A stretch of DNA of 64,000 nt from Pantoea piersonii (GCF_003612015.1 NZ_RARB01000008.1:62398-126397); one strand, 5' to 3'. Positions 8,872-23,765 are shown, counted from the first letter of the stretch. Notes: generated by a model from the letters alone, not told the origin. Made by a program: numbers and translations.

Positions 8872-10671
8872 ATGAAGCACATAAGAAACTTCTCCATCAT
8901 CGCGCACATCGACCACGGTAAATCGACGCTCTCTGACCGCCTGATTCAAATCTGTGGCGGCTTAACCGATCGCGAGATGGCGGCACAGGTACTTGACTCT
9001 ATGGACCTGGAGCGCGAACGCGGCATTACCATCAAAGCGCAGAGCGTAACGCTCGATTACAAAGCGCTGAACGGCGAAACTTACCAGCTCAATTTCATCG
9101 ATACCCCAGGGCACGTTGACTTCTCCTATGAAGTCTCACGCTCGCTGGCGGCCTGCGAAGGCGCGCTGCTGGTGGTGGATGCAGGACAGGGCGTAGAAGC
9201 GCAGACCCTGGCGAACTGCTACACCGCGATCGAGATGGATCTGGAAGTTGTGCCGGTACTGAACAAAATCGACCTGCCAGCCGCCGATCCGGAACGCGCG
9301 GCGCAGGAAATTGAAGATATCGTCGGCATCGACGCGACCGATGCGGTGCGCTGCTCGGCGAAAACCGGCGTCGGCGTGCCTGAAGTGCTGGAGCGTCTGG
9401 TGCGTGATATTCCGCCGCCGGAAGGCGATCCGGAAGGCCCGCTGCAGGCGCTGATTATCGACTCCTGGTTTGATAACTACCTGGGCGTTGTCTCGCTGAT
9501 CCGCGTGAAAAACGGCACGCTGCGCAAAGGCGACAAAGTTAAAGTGATGAGCACCGGTCAGGTGTACAACGCCGACCGCCTCGGCATCTTTACGCCGAAG
9601 CAGGTTGACCGTACGCAGCTGAACTGCGGCGAGGTAGGCTGGCTGGTTTGCGCTATCAAAGATATTCTTGGCGCGCCGGTGGGCGATACCCTGACGCTGT
9701 CGCGTAACCCGGCGGATATAGCGCTGCCTGGCTTTAAGAAAGTGAAGCCGCAGGTTTATGCGGGCTTGTTCCCGGTAAGCTCTGACGATTATGAAGCTTT
9801 CCGCGACGCGCTCGGCAAGCTGAGCCTGAACGACGCCTCGCTGTTTTATGAGCCGGAAAGCTCTACTGCGCTCGGCTTCGGCTTCCGCTGCGGCTTCCTC
9901 GGTCTGCTGCATATGGAGATCATTCAGGAGCGCCTGGAGCGCGAATACGATCTCGATCTGATCACTACGGCGCCGACCGTTGTGTATGAAGTGGAAACCA
10001 CCGACGGCGAAGTTATCTACGTCGACAGCCCGTCTAAGCTGCCGCCGCTGAATAATATCGAAGAGCTGCGCGAACCGATCGCCGAGTGTCACATGCTGCT
10101 GCCGCAGGAGTACCTCGGCAACGTCATCACGCTCTGCGTCGAGAAGCGCGGCGTGCAGACCAACATGGTTTACCACGGCAACCAGGTCGCGCTGACCTAT
10201 GAAATCCCGATGGCGGAAGTGGTTCTTGACTTCTTCGACCGTCTGAAATCGACCTCGCGCGGCTACGCCTCGCTGGACTACAACTTTAAACGTTTCCAGG
10301 CCTCTGACATGGTGCGCGTCGACGTGCTGATCAACGCCGAGCGCGTCGATGCGCTGGCGCTGATTACCCACCGCGACAACTCGCAATATCGCGGCCGCGA
10401 GCTGGTGGAGAAGATGAAAGATCTGATCCCTCGTCAGCAGTTCGATATTGCGATTCAGGCGGCGATCGGCAACCACATTATTGCTCGCTCAACCGTGAAG
10501 CAGCTGCGTAAAAACGTACTCGCCAAGTGCTATGGCGGCGACGTCAGCCGTAAGAAGAAACTGTTGCAGAAGCAGAAAGAAGGCAAGAAACGCATGAAGC
10601 AGGTCGGTAACGTTGAGCTGCCGCAGGAAGCCTTCCTCGCCATTCTGCATGTCGGTAAGGACAGCAAATAA
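8872..10671 (+). CDS. lepA: Translation elongation factor 4 (LepA)
   Basis: Ribosome-bound GTPase of 599 residues, the usual length, implicated in 30S biogenesis and initiation. The G1 motif (AHIDHGKS) is at residues 10-17, DTPGH and NKID follow, and the C-terminal LepA domain ends [17 protein letters not shown]. The start has only a weak Shine-Dalgarno sequence. lepB begins 9 bp downstream, so the two form an operon as in E. coli. Confidence 0.97.
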   Translation: MKHIRNFSIIAHIDHGKSTLSDRLIQICGGLTDREMAAQVLDSMDLERERGITIKAQSVTLDYKALNGETYQLNFIDTPGHVDFSYEVSRSLAACEGALLVVDAGQGVEAQTLANCYTAIEMDLEVVPVLNKIDLPAADPERAAQEIEDIVGIDATDAVRCSAKTGVGVPEVLERLVRDIPPPEGDPEGPLQALIIDSWFDNYLGVVSLIRVKNGTLRKGDKVKVMSTGQVYNADRLGIFTPKQVDRTQLNCGEVGWLVCAIKDILGAPVGDTLTLSRNPADIALPGFKKVKPQVYAGLFPVSSDDYEAFRDALGKLSLNDASLFYEPESSTALGFGFRCGFLGLLHMEIIQERLEREYDLDLITTAPTVVYEVETTDGEVIYVDSPSKLPPLNNIEELREPIAECHMLLPQEYLGNVITLCVEKRGVQTNMVYHGNQVALTYEIPMAEVVLDFFDRLKSTSRGYASLDYNFKRFQASDMVRVDVLINAERVDALALITHRDNSQYRGRELVEKMKDLIPRQQFDIAIQAAIGNHIIARSTVKQLRKNVLAKCYGGDVSRKKKLLQKQKEGKKRMKQVGNVELPQEAFLAILHVGKDSK

Positions 10672-10680
10672 GGATCCCCA

Positions 10681-11655
10681 ATGGCTAATATGTTCGCCCT
10701 GGTTCTGGCGATAGCGACGCTGGTTACCGGCGTTATCTGGTGTATCGATCGCGTTAAGTGGGCGCCAGCGCGCCGGGCCAAACGAGCGGAAGCGCAGGCT
10801 GCGGCAGGCAACACCCTCGATGACAAAACGCTGGCGAAAGTCAGCGGGCAACCTGGCTGGATTGAGACCGCCGCGTCGGTCTTCCCGGTGCTGCTGGTGG
10901 TATTTGTGGTGCGCTCGTTTATTTATGAGCCGTTCCAGATCCCGTCCGGCTCCATGATGCCCACGCTGCTGATCGGCGATTTTATTCTGGTCGAGAAATT
11001 TGCCTACGGCATTAAAGATCCTATTACCCAGACGACGCTGATCCCGACCGGTCATCCGCAGCGCGGTGACATCGCGGTATTTAAATACCCGAAAGATCCG
11101 AGCCTGGACTATATTAAGCGCGTTATCGGCCTGCCGGGTGACAAAGTGGTCTTTGACCCCTACAGCAAAACGCTGACCGTCAGCCCGAACTGCGCCGCTG
11201 GCCAGCGTTGCACCAGCGCGCTGCCGATTACCTATACCAATGTCGAGCCGAGCAACTTTATTCAGACCTTCAGCGGGTTTGACGGCAACGAAACCGGCAA
11301 CGGTTTCTATCAGGTGCCGCAGGGCGAAACCATGCGCGGCGGGCTGCGTCTCGGCACGCGCAAAGAGACGCTGGGCAACGTAACGCACGATATTCTGCTG
11401 GTAAACGAAGCGCAGAGTCAGGCAAGCATGTATTATCAGCAGCCGGGCCAGCCGCAGGCGACCTGGATCGTGCCGCAGGGGCAATATTTCATGATGGGCG
11501 ATAACCGCGACAACAGCGCCGACAGCCGCTACTGGGGCTTTGTCCCGGAACGTAATCTGGTCGGTAAAGCGGTCGCCATCTGGATGAGCTTCGATAAGCA
11601 GGAAGGTCAATGGCCGACAGGCGTTCGCCTGAGCCGTATTGGCGGCATTCATTGA
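10681..11655 (+). CDS. lepB: Signal peptidase I
   Basis: Type I leader peptidase that cuts secretory signal peptides on the periplasmic face. The protein has 324 residues with two N-terminal membrane segments (about 4-22 and 62-78). The catalytic Ser is in SGSMMPTL (Ser91) and the general base Lys in YIKRVIGLPGD (Lys146), numbering as in E. coli. The box GDNRDNSADSRYWGFV is typical of the family. It is downstream of lepA. Confidence 0.97.
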   Translation: MANMFALVLAIATLVTGVIWCIDRVKWAPARRAKRAEAQAAAGNTLDDKTLAKVSGQPGWIETAASVFPVLLVVFVVRSFIYEPFQIPSGSMMPTLLIGDFILVEKFAYGIKDPITQTTLIPTGHPQRGDIAVFKYPKDPSLDYIKRVIGLPGDKVVFDPYSKTLTVSPNCAAGQRCTSALPITYTNVEPSNFIQTFSGFDGNETGNGFYQVPQGETMRGGLRLGTRKETLGNVTHDILLVNEAQSQASMYYQQPGQPQATWIVPQGQYFMMGDNRDNSADSRYWGFVPERNLVGKAVAIWMSFDKQEGQWPTGVRLSRIGGIH

Positions 11656-11674
11656 TAAATCTGGCCCCGATTAA

Positions 11675-12469
<795 letters not shown>

Positions 12470-12514
12470 CAACATCCCGGCGCCTGAACAGGCGCTGAAT
12501 AAGTCAGGACTCGA

Positions 12515-13420
12515 ATGAGCGAACAGAACACCTATTGCGGCTTTGTCGCGATTGTCGGCCGACCCAACGTCGGCAAATCCACCTTACTGAACCAGCTACT
12601 GGGGCAGAAGGTGTCGATCACCTCGCGTAAGCCGCAAACCACGCGTCACCGCATTATGGGCATCCACACCGAAGGCGAATATCAGGCGATCTACGTGGAT
12701 ACGCCCGGGCTGCATATGGAAGAGAAGCGCGCCATCAACCGCCTGATGAACCGCGCGGCCAGCAGTTCTATCGGCGATGTCGAGCTGGTGATCTTCGTGG
12801 TCGAAGGCACGCGCTGGACGCCGGACGATGAGATGGTGCTCAACAAGCTGCGCGACAATAAAGTGCCGGTCGTGCTGGCTATCAACAAAGTGGACAATAT
12901 TCAGGATAAAAGCATCCTGCTGCCGCACCTGCAGTTCCTCAGCCAGCAGATGGACTTCCTCGATATCGTGCCGATTTCCGCAGAGAGTGGGAAAAACGTC
13001 GATACCATCGCCGCGATCGTGCGCAAGCGTCTGCCGCAGGCGGAGCACCACTTCCCGGAAGATTACATCACCGATCGCTCGCAGCGCTTTATGGCGTCAG
13101 AGATTATCCGTGAGAAGCTGATGCGTTTCCTCGGCGCCGAACTGCCTTACTCGGTAACGGTCGAAATCGAGCAGTTCGTCTCTAACGAGCGCGGCGGCTA
13201 TGATATCAACGGCCTGATCCTGGTTGAGCGCGAAGGGCAGAAGAAGATGGTGATTGGCAACAAAGGCGCCAAAATCAAGACCATCGGTATCGAAGCGCGC
13301 AAAGATATGGAAGAGATGTTTGAAGCGAAAGTGCATCTCGAACTGTGGGTCAAAGTTAAATCGGGCTGGGCCGACGACGAACGTGCGCTGCGCAGCCTGG
13401 GCTATGTAGACGACCTCTGA
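12515..13420 (+). CDS. era: GTPase Era
   Basis: Essential GTPase for 30S maturation and 16S rRNA 3'-end processing. It has 301 residues, with G1 GRPNVGKS at 15-22, switch region KPQTTRH, G3 DTPGL and G4 NKVD. The C-terminal KH domain (about 200-290) has the RNA-binding loop [13 protein letters not shown]. recO begins 4 bp after the stop, indicating translational coupling. Confidence 0.97.
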   Translation: MSEQNTYCGFVAIVGRPNVGKSTLLNQLLGQKVSITSRKPQTTRHRIMGIHTEGEYQAIYVDTPGLHMEEKRAINRLMNRAASSSIGDVELVIFVVEGTRWTPDDEMVLNKLRDNKVPVVLAINKVDNIQDKSILLPHLQFLSQQMDFLDIVPISAESGKNVDTIAAIVRKRLPQAEHHFPEDYITDRSQRFMASEIIREKLMRFLGAELPYSVTVEIEQFVSNERGGYDINGLILVEREGQKKMVIGNKGAKIKTIGIEARKDMEEMFEAKVHLELWVKVKSGWADDERALRSLGYVDDL

Positions 13421-13424
13421 TCCT

Positions 13425-14153
13425 ATGGAAGGCTGGCAACGCGCCTTTGTGCTGCATAGTCGCCCCTACAGCGAAACCAGCCTGCTGCTCGATCTCTTCA
13501 GCGAAAGCCATGGGCGGGTCAGGGTGCTGGCGAAAGGGGCGCGCGCGCGTCGCTCGCAGCTGAAAGGCACGCTGCAGCCCTTTACGCCGCTGCTGGTGCG
13601 CTGGACCGGGCGCGGCGAAGTCAAAACCCTGACCAAAGCCGAAGCGGTCTCGCTGGCGCTGCCGCTCAGCGGCATCACGCTCTACTGCGGCCTCTACGTT
13701 AACGAACTGCTGTCGCGCGTGCTGGAGCAGGAATTTCCCTTCTCAGAACTCTTTTTCGACTATCTGAACTGCCTGCAGACGCTGGCGTCGGGTGAAAGCT
13801 CGCCTGAACCGGCGCTGCGCCGTTTTGAGCTGGCGCTGCTCGGCCATCTCGGTTACGGCGTCGACTTTTTGCACTGCGCCGGCAGCGGCGAACCTGTCGC
13901 CGACGCGATGACCTACAGCTACCGCGAAGAGAAAGGCTTTATCGCCAGTCTGGTCGCGAACCAGCGCAGCTTTACCGGCCGCCAGCTACGCGCGCTGTGG
14001 GAACGCGATTTCCCGGACGCTGACACGCTGCGCGCTGCCAAGCGTTTCACCCGTATCGCGCTGAAGCCCTATCTGGGCGGCAAACCCTTAAAGAGCACCG
14101 AACTGTTTCGTCAGTTCGTGCCGAAAAAGCGGCCGGATGCGGCAAGCCCGTAG
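13425..14153 (+). CDS. recO: DNA repair protein RecO
   Basis: RecFOR mediator that loads RecA on SSB-coated DNA and anneals strands. The protein has 242 residues, close to the usual length. The N-terminal OB-fold begins [20 protein letters not shown], and a helical C-terminal domain follows. It is the third gene of the rnc-era-recO operon; pdxJ follows after 66 bp. Confidence 0.95.
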   Translation: MEGWQRAFVLHSRPYSETSLLLDLFSESHGRVRVLAKGARARRSQLKGTLQPFTPLLVRWTGRGEVKTLTKAEAVSLALPLSGITLYCGLYVNELLSRVLEQEFPFSELFFDYLNCLQTLASGESSPEPALRRFELALLGHLGYGVDFLHCAGSGEPVADAMTYSYREEKGFIASLVANQRSFTGRQLRALWERDFPDADTLRAAKRFTRIALKPYLGGKPLKSTELFRQFVPKKRPDAASP

Positions 14154-14219
14154 CGCTGTGCCTGCGCCGCGCGCCGCGGTACACTCTGATTTTACGACAT
14201 AGTTAAGCTGAGGACTGTC

Positions 14220-14950
14220 ATGGCTGAGTTGCTGTTAGGGGTCAACATCGATCATATCGCCACGGTACGTAACGCCCGCGGCACCCACTATCCCGATCCG
14301 GTGCAGGCGGCTTTTGTCGCCGAGCAGGCGGGCGCGGAAGGCATTACCGTGCACCTGCGTGAGGATCGCCGCCACATTACCGATCGCGACGTGCGTATTC
14401 TGCGCGACACTATCCAGACGCGCATGAACCTGGAGATGGCGGTCACCGATGAGATGGTCGGTATCGCCTGCGATATTAAGCCGCATTTCGTCTGCCTGGT
14501 GCCGGAAAAGCGCGAAGAGGTAACGACCGAAGGCGGCCTCGACGTGGCGGGCCAGCAGGACAAAATCAATGCGGCGGTTAAACAGCTGAGCGAGGCGGGC
14601 ATTCAGGTTTCGCTGTTTATCGACCCCGATCATCGCCAGATTGAGGCGGCGGTCGCCAGCGGCGCGCCCTATATCGAAATTCACACCGGCGCCTACGCCG
14701 AGGCGGCGGAAGGTCTGCCGCGCGAGGCCGAGCTGGCGCGCATCCGTCACGCCGCCACGTTTGCCGCCAGCCTGGGACTGCGGGTTAATGCCGGTCATGG
14801 GCTGACCTACCACAACGTACAGCCCATCGCCGCGCTGCCGGAGATGCACGAGCTGAATATCGGCCACGCCATTATCGGCCGCGCGCTGTTCAGCGGTCTG
14901 GCCGATGCGGTAAAAGAGATGAAGCTGCTGATGCGGGAAGCGCGTCGCTA

Positions 14951-14951
<1 letters not shown>
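14220..14951 (+). CDS. pdxJ: Pyridoxine 5'-phosphate synthase
   Basis: TIM-barrel enzyme that condenses 1-deoxyxylulose 5-phosphate and 3-amino-1-hydroxyacetone 1-phosphate into pyridoxine phosphate, the ring-closing step of vitamin B6 synthesis. The 243 residues start with [17 protein letters not shown], and HLREDRRHI and [12 protein letters not shown] are family motifs. A GAGGA sequence lies just upstream of the ATG. The last base of the stop is the first base of acpS. Confidence 0.96.
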
Positions 14952-15588
<637 letters not shown>

Positions 15589-15626
15589 TCAGCTAAAAAC
15601 GGCGCCATTATACTCGCGTTCGCCGC

Positions 15627-16466
15627 TTAGTTCAGCTTTTTCACCAGCGCTTCGCTATGGCGGATATGGCTGGCAGCGCGTTCCGGATCGTTCTGCACCA
15701 GCGCCATAAACAGCAAATCGGTCAACGCCAGCTGCGCCGTAGTCGAGGAGATAGCGGCGCTGCGCGTGCTCTGCTCCTCCGCCACGGTATAGAGACAGTG
15801 GGTCGCAGTCTGCTGCAGGCTGTTGGGCGTAAAGCCGGTAAACGCCAGCACGTAGGCGCCGATCTGTGCGGCTTCCTGCGCCGCCAGATTGATCTCTTTC
15901 CGCTCGCCGGTGTAGGAGATCGCCAGCAGCACGTCGCCGGGACGCATCGCCTGCACGCTTGCCAGCAGCGCGTGCATATCCTGCTCCGCCACCGCATTGA
16001 TGCCGATCTTCATCAGCTTCCAGGAAAAATCTTTCGCCACCAGTCCGGAGGCGCCAATGCCCACCAGCACGATGCGCTGGGCGTTTTTCAGCAGGTGCAG
16101 CGTCTCGGTCAGTTTCTCTTCGCTGTTGATATCGAGCGTGGCGCGAATAGCGGAAAGCTTTTCGGTTAGCAGCTTCTCGCCCACCGTTTTTAGCGAATCA
16201 TCGCTAAGTATATGGTTATGCACGGTAATGGCGTCGCGATCCGCCAGCGATTCGCTCAGCGCCAGCTTAAGCGCGGGAAACCCCTTATAGCCCAGCTTTT
16301 GCGCGAATTTCACCACGCTCGACTGGCTCACTCCCGACTCTTCAGCCAGTTTCTGCGAGCTGAGATGGCGCGCCCGATCCGGCTGTGACAACAGAAAATC
16401 CGCCAGCCGGCGCTCGTTTAGCGCCAGACGCGGATAGAGCTGACGAATGCGCAGCAATGAGCTCAT
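15627..16466 (-). CDS. yfhH: RpiR/MurR-family transcriptional regulator (YfhH-like)
   Basis: The 279-residue protein has an N-terminal helix-turn-helix of the RpiR type (about 1-75, including LAEESGVSQSSVVKFAQKLGYKGF) and a SIS sugar-phosphate domain (about 125-260). Such regulators respond to phosphosugars. Position next to yfhL and pgpC matches E. coli yfhH, whose target is unknown. No sugar metabolism genes are adjacent, so the ligand cannot be predicted. Confidence 0.85.
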   Translation of the reverse strand: MSSLLRIRQLYPRLALNERRLADFLLSQPDRARHLSSQKLAEESGVSQSSVVKFAQKLGYKGFPALKLALSESLADRDAITVHNHILSDDSLKTVGEKLLTEKLSAIRATLDINSEEKLTETLHLLKNAQRIVLVGIGASGLVAKDFSWKLMKIGINAVAEQDMHALLASVQAMRPGDVLLAISYTGERKEINLAAQEAAQIGAYVLAFTGFTPNSLQQTATHCLYTVAEEQSTRSAAISSTTAQLALTDLLFMALVQNDPERAASHIRHSEALVKKLN

Positions 16467-16636
16467 GCCTGGTCCTCGTTTAAGTATCCTGCCGCAAGAT
16501 GCGTATATCCGCTGAAGAATAAACTATTCATCTGGCATTGTAGTAGCTGGAATTAAAAATAGCCGCCGTCGCCGCTGCGGCGGTTGATGGCTACAATAAG
16601 GAGCAGGGTGGAGAACAAAACTAGAAGGAGCGTTTT

Positions 16637-17844
<1,208 letters not shown>

Positions 17845-17878
17845 TGGTGCGCGACGCGTCTGAGCGAATACCCCAGTC

Positions 17879-19336
17879 TCAGTTCATCGCAATTTCCGGC
17901 TCGACCGCCGGATAACCGCTGCCCAGCTCCGCTTCCTGCGCGGATCGCTGGGCAAGGCGTTTTTCCTGCTCCTGCAGATACCCCACCAGGCTCAGCTGAT
18001 ACTTACGGATATTTTCCACGTAGTTGTAGGCTTCCTGACCGCGTGCGTAGCCGTAAGTGGTCTGCGCGTAATAGCGCTTCTGGCTCAGCATCGGCAGCCG
18101 CAGCTTTACGTCCGCCCAGCTGTCGGCATTGCCGCCCTGTTTCGCGGTAAGTTTGCGCGCGTCCAGCATATGGGCGTAACCCATGTTATACGCCGCCAGC
18201 GCGAACCAGATGCGCTCCTCCTCGGGAATGGTGTCGGGCACCTTTTCCATCATGCGTTGCAGATAGAGACTGCCGCCGCGAATGCTCTGTTCGATATCGG
18301 TGCGATCCTCAACGTTCACGCTATCGGCGGTGTTGCGCGTCAGCATCATCATGCCGCGTACGCCGGTAGGGGAGGTCGCCAGCGGATTCCAGTGCGACTC
18401 CTGATAGGATATTGCCGCCAGCAGTCGCCAGTCGATGCTGGCCGCATACTTCTCAAACAGCGGCTTGATCTCCGGCAGCGTCACGTCAATAGCGCGTAAA
18501 AAGGTGCGGGTATCAACGTAGTCGAAGGTGCCGACGTGGCCAAGATACTTCTCCTCCAGGCGCGCCATCGCCCCTTCTTCGCCCATAGAGTTGAAGAAGT
18601 CGAGCATGGCGGCATCCAGGCTGCTGTCGTCACTGTGTGGCACATACCAGGTGACCGGCTCCTCATCGGTGACGTCGAACGCCACCGCCAGCTGCGGATG
18701 GATGCGCTGCAGCAGGGCGATGGTGACGGAGTCGCCGATGGTGTAGTCGAGCTTGCCGTCGGCTACCGCTTCCAGCAGGGCTTTAGGCGCCTGGTCGGTG
18801 GAGATAACCCAGTTAAGATCGGGATATTGCTTATCGCGCGCCGCTTTCAGCGACGAAAGGTAGGCTGAGCCGGAAGCGACTCTGAGCTCGCCTTTCAAAT
18901 CGCCGAGATTCTTCGGGCGCGGCTTATCGACGCGATAGACCAGCTGCTGGGACACGGAGTAGTAGCTCGGCCCGGTTTTGTAGCGCGTCAGCCTCTCATC
19001 GTTGTAAATCAGACCCGCCGCCAGCAAGTCCGCCTTGCCGTCGTCAAGATCGTCAAACAGATCGCTGAGGTTTGGACGCACCGTAACCTTGAGCTTAACG
19101 CCCAGGTAGTCGGCAAAACGTTTCGCCAGTTCATAATCCATACCGGCCGGAGCTTTATTAACGGTGTAGTAAGTCAACGGGGAATTGATGGTACTGATAC
19201 GCAGCACTCCCCGTGATTTTATCTGGGAAATCGCATCCTGTCCGTTGCCGTACCACGGGACAGATGGCCACAAAGCCATCGCCAGCAGCAAGGTGACAAG
19301 ACCGATAAACAGATAGTTTAATTTTAGGCGTTTCAA
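17879..19336 (-). CDS. mltF: Membrane-bound lytic murein transglycosylase F
   Basis: Outer-membrane associated lytic transglycosylase of 485 residues. After an N-terminal hydrophobic segment (about 7-24) comes a periplasmic solute-binding-like domain (about 42-270) that regulates activity. The SLT domain (about 290-450) follows, with catalytic Glu313 in [11 protein letters not shown]. No lipobox Cys is present, as in E. coli MltF. It is divergent from purL. Confidence 0.95.
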   Translation of the reverse strand: MKRLKLNYLFIGLVTLLLAMALWPSVPWYGNGQDAISQIKSRGVLRISTINSPLTYYTVNKAPAGMDYELAKRFADYLGVKLKVTVRPNLSDLFDDLDDGKADLLAAGLIYNDERLTRYKTGPSYYSVSQQLVYRVDKPRPKNLGDLKGELRVASGSAYLSSLKAARDKQYPDLNWVISTDQAPKALLEAVADGKLDYTIGDSVTIALLQRIHPQLAVAFDVTDEEPVTWYVPHSDDSSLDAAMLDFFNSMGEEGAMARLEEKYLGHVGTFDYVDTRTFLRAIDVTLPEIKPLFEKYAASIDWRLLAAISYQESHWNPLATSPTGVRGMMMLTRNTADSVNVEDRTDIEQSIRGGSLYLQRMMEKVPDTIPEEERIWFALAAYNMGYAHMLDARKLTAKQGGNADSWADVKLRLPMLSQKRYYAQTTYGYARGQEAYNYVENIRKYQLSLVGYLQEQEKRLAQRSAQEAELGSGYPAVEPEIAMN

Positions 19337-19500
19337 ATAGTTGTCTCTCGCTGGCTCTAAGGCCTCTGTCTTTTAAAGGCAGTATTGATCTTTTTTAAAC
19401 TCTCAGAGCGAGGGGCATTTTGCGCAACTCAGCAGCGCAGAGCAACTTATAAAGCAGGTTTTGCGCAAATTTCAGGCAATTCCGTGGTCAGAGAAATTAT

Positions 19501-19516
19501 GCGCAAACGGTTTCGT
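19501..19516 (+). promoter_or_regulatory. PurR operator upstream of purL
   Basis: GCGCAAACGGTTTCGT closely matches the PurR consensus ACGCAAACGTTTNCNT and the operator of E. coli purL. It covers the position of the -35 element of a promoter whose -10 is TATAAT at 19534-19539. Repression by purine-loaded PurR is expected. Confidence 0.85.
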
Positions 19517-19601
19517 CGGACGGGGTGTTTCTCTATAATACCGCCCGTTTTCTGCTGTTGTGCCCCTTGAAGCGTCGCACGGCGCTCTGACGAGAGATTA
19601 A

Positions 19602-22600
19602 ATGATGGAAATTCTGCGTGGTTCGCCCGCCCTGTCGGCATTTCGTGTAAACAAACTGCTGACCCGCTTTCAGGACGCTCACCTGCCGGTGAGTGACATT
19701 TACGCCGAGTACGTCCATTTTGCCGATGTCAGCGCACCGCTGAACGCTGATGAAAAAGCGCGCCTGCAGCGCCTGCTGAAATACGGTCCTTCTCTCGCCG
19801 AACATGCGCCGCAAGGCCGTCTGCTGCTGGTCACGCCGCGTCCCGGCACTATTTCGCCCTGGTCTTCCAAAGCGACAGATATCGCGCACAACTGCGATCT
19901 GCCACAGGTGCGACGCCTTGAGCGCGGTCTGGCTTTCTATGTGCAGGCGCCGCAGCTGACGGAAACGCAGTGGCAGGCGCTTCAGTCGCTGCTGCACGAC
20001 CGCATGATGGAGACCGTCTACAGCGATTTTTCGCAGGCGGAGGCGCTGTTCGCCCATCATGAGCCGCAGCCGCTGAAGAGCGTAGACGTGCTGAATAACG
20101 GCCGCCAGGCGCTGGAAGAAGCTAACCGTACGCTGGGGCTGGCGCTGGCGGACGATGAAATCGACTACCTGCTGGAGGCTTTCCAGCGCCTCGGACGCAA
20201 CCCGAACGACATCGAACTCTATATGTTCGCGCAGGCCAACTCTGAGCACTGCCGTCATAAAATCTTTAACGCCGACTGGATTATCGACGGCGAAAAACAG
20301 CCGAAGTCGCTGTTTAAAATGATTAAAAACACCTTTGAGACCACGCCGGATCATGTGCTGTCAGCCTATAAAGACAACGCAGCGGTTATGGAAGGCTCAG
20401 AGGTAGGGCGCTTCTTCGCCGACGCGCGCAAAGGCGAATATGAATACCATCAGGAAGCGGCGCATATCCTGATGAAGGTAGAAACCCATAACCACCCGAC
20501 GGCGATCTCGCCGTGGCCAGGTGCGGCGACCGGCTCCGGCGGCGAAATCCGCGACGAAGGCGCCACCGGCCGCGGCGCGAAGCCGAAAGCCGGTCTGGTC
20601 GGTTTCTCCGTGTCGAACCTGCGTATTCCAGGCTTTGAGCAGCCCTGGGAAGAGGATTTCGGCAAGCCAGACCGCATCGTCAGCGCGCTGGACATCATGA
20701 CCGAAGGTCCGCTGGGCGGCGCGGCGTTCAATAACGAATTTGGGCGTCCGGCGCTGAACGGCTATTTCCGCACCTATGAAGAGCAGGTCAACAGCCATAA
20801 CGGCGTTGAGCTGCGCGGCTATCACAAGCCGATTATGCTGGCGGGCGGCATCGGCAATATCCGCGCCGACCACGTGCAGAAAGGTGAAATTACCGTCGGC
20901 GCGAAGCTGATCGTACTGGGCGGCCCGGCGATGAATATCGGTCTGGGCGGCGGCGCGGCCTCATCTATGGCCTCCGGCCAGTCAGACGCCGATCTCGATT
21001 TCGCCTCGGTGCAGCGCGACAATCCGGAAATGGAGCGCCGCTGTCAGGAGGTGATTGACCGCTGCTGGCAGATGGGCGAAGAGAACCCGATTCTCTTTAT
21101 CCATGACGTAGGCGCGGGCGGCCTCTCCAACGCCATGCCGGAACTGGTGAGCGACGGCGGACGCGGCGGTCGTTTTAACCTGCGCGATATCCTTAACGAT
21201 GAGCCGGGCATGAGCCCGCTGGAAGTGTGGTGTAACGAGTCGCAGGAGCGCTACGTGCTGGCGGTGGCGCCGGAGAAACTGGCGGAATTCGACGCGCTGT
21301 GTCAGCGCGAGCGCGCCCCTTACGCCGTTATCGGCGAAGCGACCGAAGAGCAGCACCTGAGCCTGAGCGACAGTCATTTCGACAATACGCCGATCGACAT
21401 GCCGCTTGACGTACTGCTGGGCAAAACGCCGAAAATGACGCGCGACGTAGTGACGCAGCAGGCAAAAGGCGAGCCGCTGCTGCGCGACGGCATTACCCTC
21501 AGCGATGCGGTAAACCGCGTGCTGCATCTGCCAGCCGTGGCGGAGAAAACCTTTCTCGTTACTATCGGCGACCGTACCGTGACCGGTATGGTGGCGCGCG
21601 ACCAGATGGTCGGCCCGTGGCAGATCCCGGTCGCGAACTGCGCGGTCACTACCGCCAGCCTCGACAGCTATCACGGCGAAGCCTTTGCGTTGGGCGAACG
21701 CGCCCCGGTCGCGCTGCTCGATTTCGCCGCTTCGGGCCGTCTGGCGGTGGGCGAAGCGCTGACCAACCTTGCGGCGACGCAGATTGGCGATCTCAAGCGC
21801 GTGAAACTCTCCGCTAACTGGATGGCCGCTGCAGGTCATCCGGGCGAAGACGCAGGCCTCTACGAAGCGGTCAAGGCAGTAGGCGAGGAGCTTTGTCCTG
21901 CGCTCGGCATCACTATCCCGGTGGGCAAAGACTCTATGTCGATGAAAACCCGCTGGCAGGAAGGCGTCGAGCAGCGCGAAATGACTGCGCCGCTGTCGCT
22001 GGTGATCACCGCCTTCGCCCGCGTGGAAGATGTGCGCCGCACCGTGACGCCGCAGCTGCAGGCGGAGGGTGAAAACCTGCTGCTGCTGATCGATCTCGGC
22101 AACGGCGCGAATACGCTGGGCGCGACCGCGCTGTCGCAGGTCTATCGTCAGCTGGGCGACAAACCGGCCGACGTGCGCGATGCGCAGCAACTGGCGGGCT
22201 TCTTCAATGCGATGCAGACGCTGGTAGCGCAGCAGAAACTGCTGGCTTACCACGACCGTGCAGACGGCGGTCTGCTGGTGACGCTGGCGGAAATGGCCTT
22301 TACCGGCCACTGCGGTATCGATGTCGATATCGCCGCGCTGGGCAGCGACGCGCTGGCGGCGCTCTTTACCGAAGAGCTGGGCGCGGTTATTCAGATTAAA
22401 GCGGAAGATCGCGATGCGGTTGAGAAGGTGCTGGCGGAGCAGGGACTGGCAGGATGCAGTCACGTTCTGGGCAGCGCACAGCGCGGCGATCGTTTTGTTA
22501 TTCGTTTCGGCGACAGCGCGATCTACAGCGAAAGCCGCACCACGCTGCGTACCTGGTGGGGCGAAACCAGCTGGCAGATGCAGCGTCTGCGCGATAACCC

Positions 22601-23492
22601 TCTCTGCGCCGACCAGGAGCACGAGGCGCGTAAAGACGATAACGATCCCGGCCTGAACGTTCACCTGACCTTTAAACCGGAAGAGGATATCGCCGCGCCG
22701 ATGATCGCCACCGGCGTGCGTCCGCGCGTCGCGGTGCTGCGTGAGCAGGGCGTTAACTCCCATGTTGAAATGGCGGCTGCCTTCCACCGCGCTGGCTTTA
22801 CGGCGGTTGACGTGCATATGAGCGATCTGCTTGCGGGGCGTCGGGGACTGGAGGAGTTCCAGGCGCTGGTGGCCTGCGGCGGTTTCTCTTATGGCGACGT
22901 ACTGGGCGCTGGCGAAGGCTGGGCAAAATCCATTCTGTTCAACAACCGCGTGCGCGATGTGTTCGAGAACTTTTTCCATCGTCCGCAGACGCTGGCGCTT
23001 GGCGTGTGCAACGGCTGCCAGATGATGTCGAATCTGCGCGAGCTGATCCCGGGCAGTGATCTCTGGCCGCGCTTTGTGCGCAACCAGTCCGAGCGTTTTG
23101 AAGCGCGTTTCAGCCTGGTTGAAGTGGCCGTCAGCCCGTCTCTGCTGCTGGACGGCATGGCAGGCTCGCATATGCCGATTGCGGTCTCTCACGGCGAGGG
23201 CTTTGTTGAAGTGCGCGACGGCGCACATCTGGCCGCGCTGGAGTCGAAAGGTCTGGTCGCGCTGCGCTTTATCGATAACTACGGTAAAGTCACCGAAGCC
23301 TACCCGGCTAACCCGAATGGTTCGCCTCACGGCATTACGGCGGTAACGAACGAAAGCGGACGCGTCACGATTATGATGCCGCACCCGGAGCGCGTATTCC
23401 GTACGGTGAGCAACTCCTGGCATCCGGCTGAGTGGGGCGAGGATAGCCCGTGGATGCGCATTTTCCGTAATGCGCGTAAGCAGCTAGGATAA
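19602..23492 (+). CDS. purL: Phosphoribosylformylglycinamidine synthase
   Basis: Large single-chain PurL (1296 residues, one more than E. coli) that converts FGAR to FGAM with glutamine and ATP, the fourth step of purine synthesis. It has an N-terminal PurS-like domain, a linker, two ATP-binding PurM-like halves ([20 protein letters not shown] marks the first), and a C-terminal glutaminase with nucleophile Cys in [10 protein letters not shown] and ISHGEG-like SHGEGF. It is monocistronic under PurR and ends at a strong terminator. Confidence 0.98.
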   Translation: MMEILRGSPALSAFRVNKLLTRFQDAHLPVSDIYAEYVHFADVSAPLNADEKARLQRLLKYGPSLAEHAPQGRLLLVTPRPGTISPWSSKATDIAHNCDLPQVRRLERGLAFYVQAPQLTETQWQALQSLLHDRMMETVYSDFSQAEALFAHHEPQPLKSVDVLNNGRQALEEANRTLGLALADDEIDYLLEAFQRLGRNPNDIELYMFAQANSEHCRHKIFNADWIIDGEKQPKSLFKMIKNTFETTPDHVLSAYKDNAAVMEGSEVGRFFADARKGEYEYHQEAAHILMKVETHNHPTAISPWPGAATGSGGEIRDEGATGRGAKPKAGLVGFSVSNLRIPGFEQPWEEDFGKPDRIVSALDIMTEGPLGGAAFNNEFGRPALNGYFRTYEEQVNSHNGVELRGYHKPIMLAGGIGNIRADHVQKGEITVGAKLIVLGGPAMNIGLGGGAASSMASGQSDADLDFASVQRDNPEMERRCQEVIDRCWQMGEENPILFIHDVGAGGLSNAMPELVSDGGRGGRFNLRDILNDEPGMSPLEVWCNESQERYVLAVAPEKLAEFDALCQRERAPYAVIGEATEEQHLSLSDSHFDNTPIDMPLDVLLGKTPKMTRDVVTQQAKGEPLLRDGITLSDAVNRVLHLPAVAEKTFLVTIGDRTVTGMVARDQMVGPWQIPVANCAVTTASLDSYHGEAFALGERAPVALLDFAASGRLAVGEALTNLAATQIGDLKRVKLSANWMAAAGHPGEDAGLYEAVKAVGEELCPALGITIPVGKDSMSMKTRWQEGVEQREMTAPLSLVITAFARVEDVRRTVTPQLQAEGENLLLLIDLGNGANTLGATALSQVYRQLGDKPADVRDAQQLAGFFNAMQTLVAQQKLLAYHDRADGGLLVTLAEMAFTGHCGIDVDIAALGSDALAALFTEELGAVIQIKAEDRDAVEKVLAEQGLAGCSHVLGSAQRGDRFVIRFGDSAIYSESRTTLRTWWGETSWQMQRLRDNPLCADQEHEARKDDNDPGLNVHLTFKPEEDIAAPMIATGVRPRVAVLREQGVNSHVEMAAAFHRAGFTAVDVHMSDLLAGRRGLEEFQALVACGGFSYGDVLGAGEGWAKSILFNNRVRDVFENFFHRPQTLALGVCNGCQMMSNLRELIPGSDLWPRFVRNQSERFEARFSLVEVAVSPSLLLDGMAGSHMPIAVSHGEGFVEVRDGAHLAALESKGLVALRFIDNYGKVTEAYPANPNGSPHGITAVTNESGRVTIMMPHPERVFRTVSNSWHPAEWGEDSPWMRIFRNARKQLG

Positions 23493-23506
23493 ATCTGGTA
23501 AGCGGG

Positions 23507-23537
23507 CAAAAAGGAGACAGCGATGTCTCCTTTTTTT
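23507..23537 (+). terminator. Terminator after purL
   Basis: The stem AAAGGAGACA / TGTCTCCTTT with loop GCGA is followed by seven Ts. Confidence 0.88.
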
Positions 23538-23542
23538 ATGAG

Positions 23543-23655
23543 TGTTGGGAAACAGCGACATTTCCCCTGTTGGTTGTCTCTAAAAGGCGACATATATCTT
23601 ACTGATAGATAAGACATAAGCGCGTGATGGGCAGATGTGTTGGGATTTGGCGACA
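23543..23655 (+). promoter_or_regulatory. Three GlrR-type activator sites upstream of glmY
   Basis: Three dyads follow the GlrR pattern TGTC-N10-GACA: 23543-23560 (TGTT variant), 23575-23592 (exact) and 23638-23655 (TGTT variant). They lie about 110-225 bp upstream of the predicted glmY start, a normal range for a sigma-54 enhancer-binding protein. Three such sites also precede glmY in E. coli. I did not recognise an IHF site between them and the promoter. Confidence 0.75.
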
Positions 23656-23739
23656 GATAGGCGCTTCGCGTTTCGCGCTTCACGGCAGGAATAGCCGCTA
23701 ACGCTGGCAACCGTCTGAAAAAGAATACTATTTATTTTC

Positions 23740-23755
23740 TGGCACGAAGTTTGCT
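23740..23755 (+). promoter_or_regulatory. Sigma-54 promoter of glmY
   Basis: TGGCAC-N5-TTGCT is an essentially perfect -24/-12 element. The expected start is about 23766. A TAATAT at 23755-23760 could act as a sigma-70 -10 for an overlapping promoter as in E. coli, but its -35 is poor. Confidence 0.85.
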
Positions 23756-23765
23756 AATATCACTA

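Noticed and set aside
19337..19601. Riboswitch upstream of purL or glyA
   Set aside because: Both genes have PurR operators in normal promoter positions, and no conserved purine or glycine aptamer motif is visible.
20982..23423. An 813-codon open frame on the strand opposite purL
   Set aside because: It is a shadow of a GC-rich, conserved coding gene; the protein is Arg/His/Gln-rich with no known domain, and purL on the other strand is unambiguous. The same holds for long antisense frames opposite lepA, lepB and yfhM.
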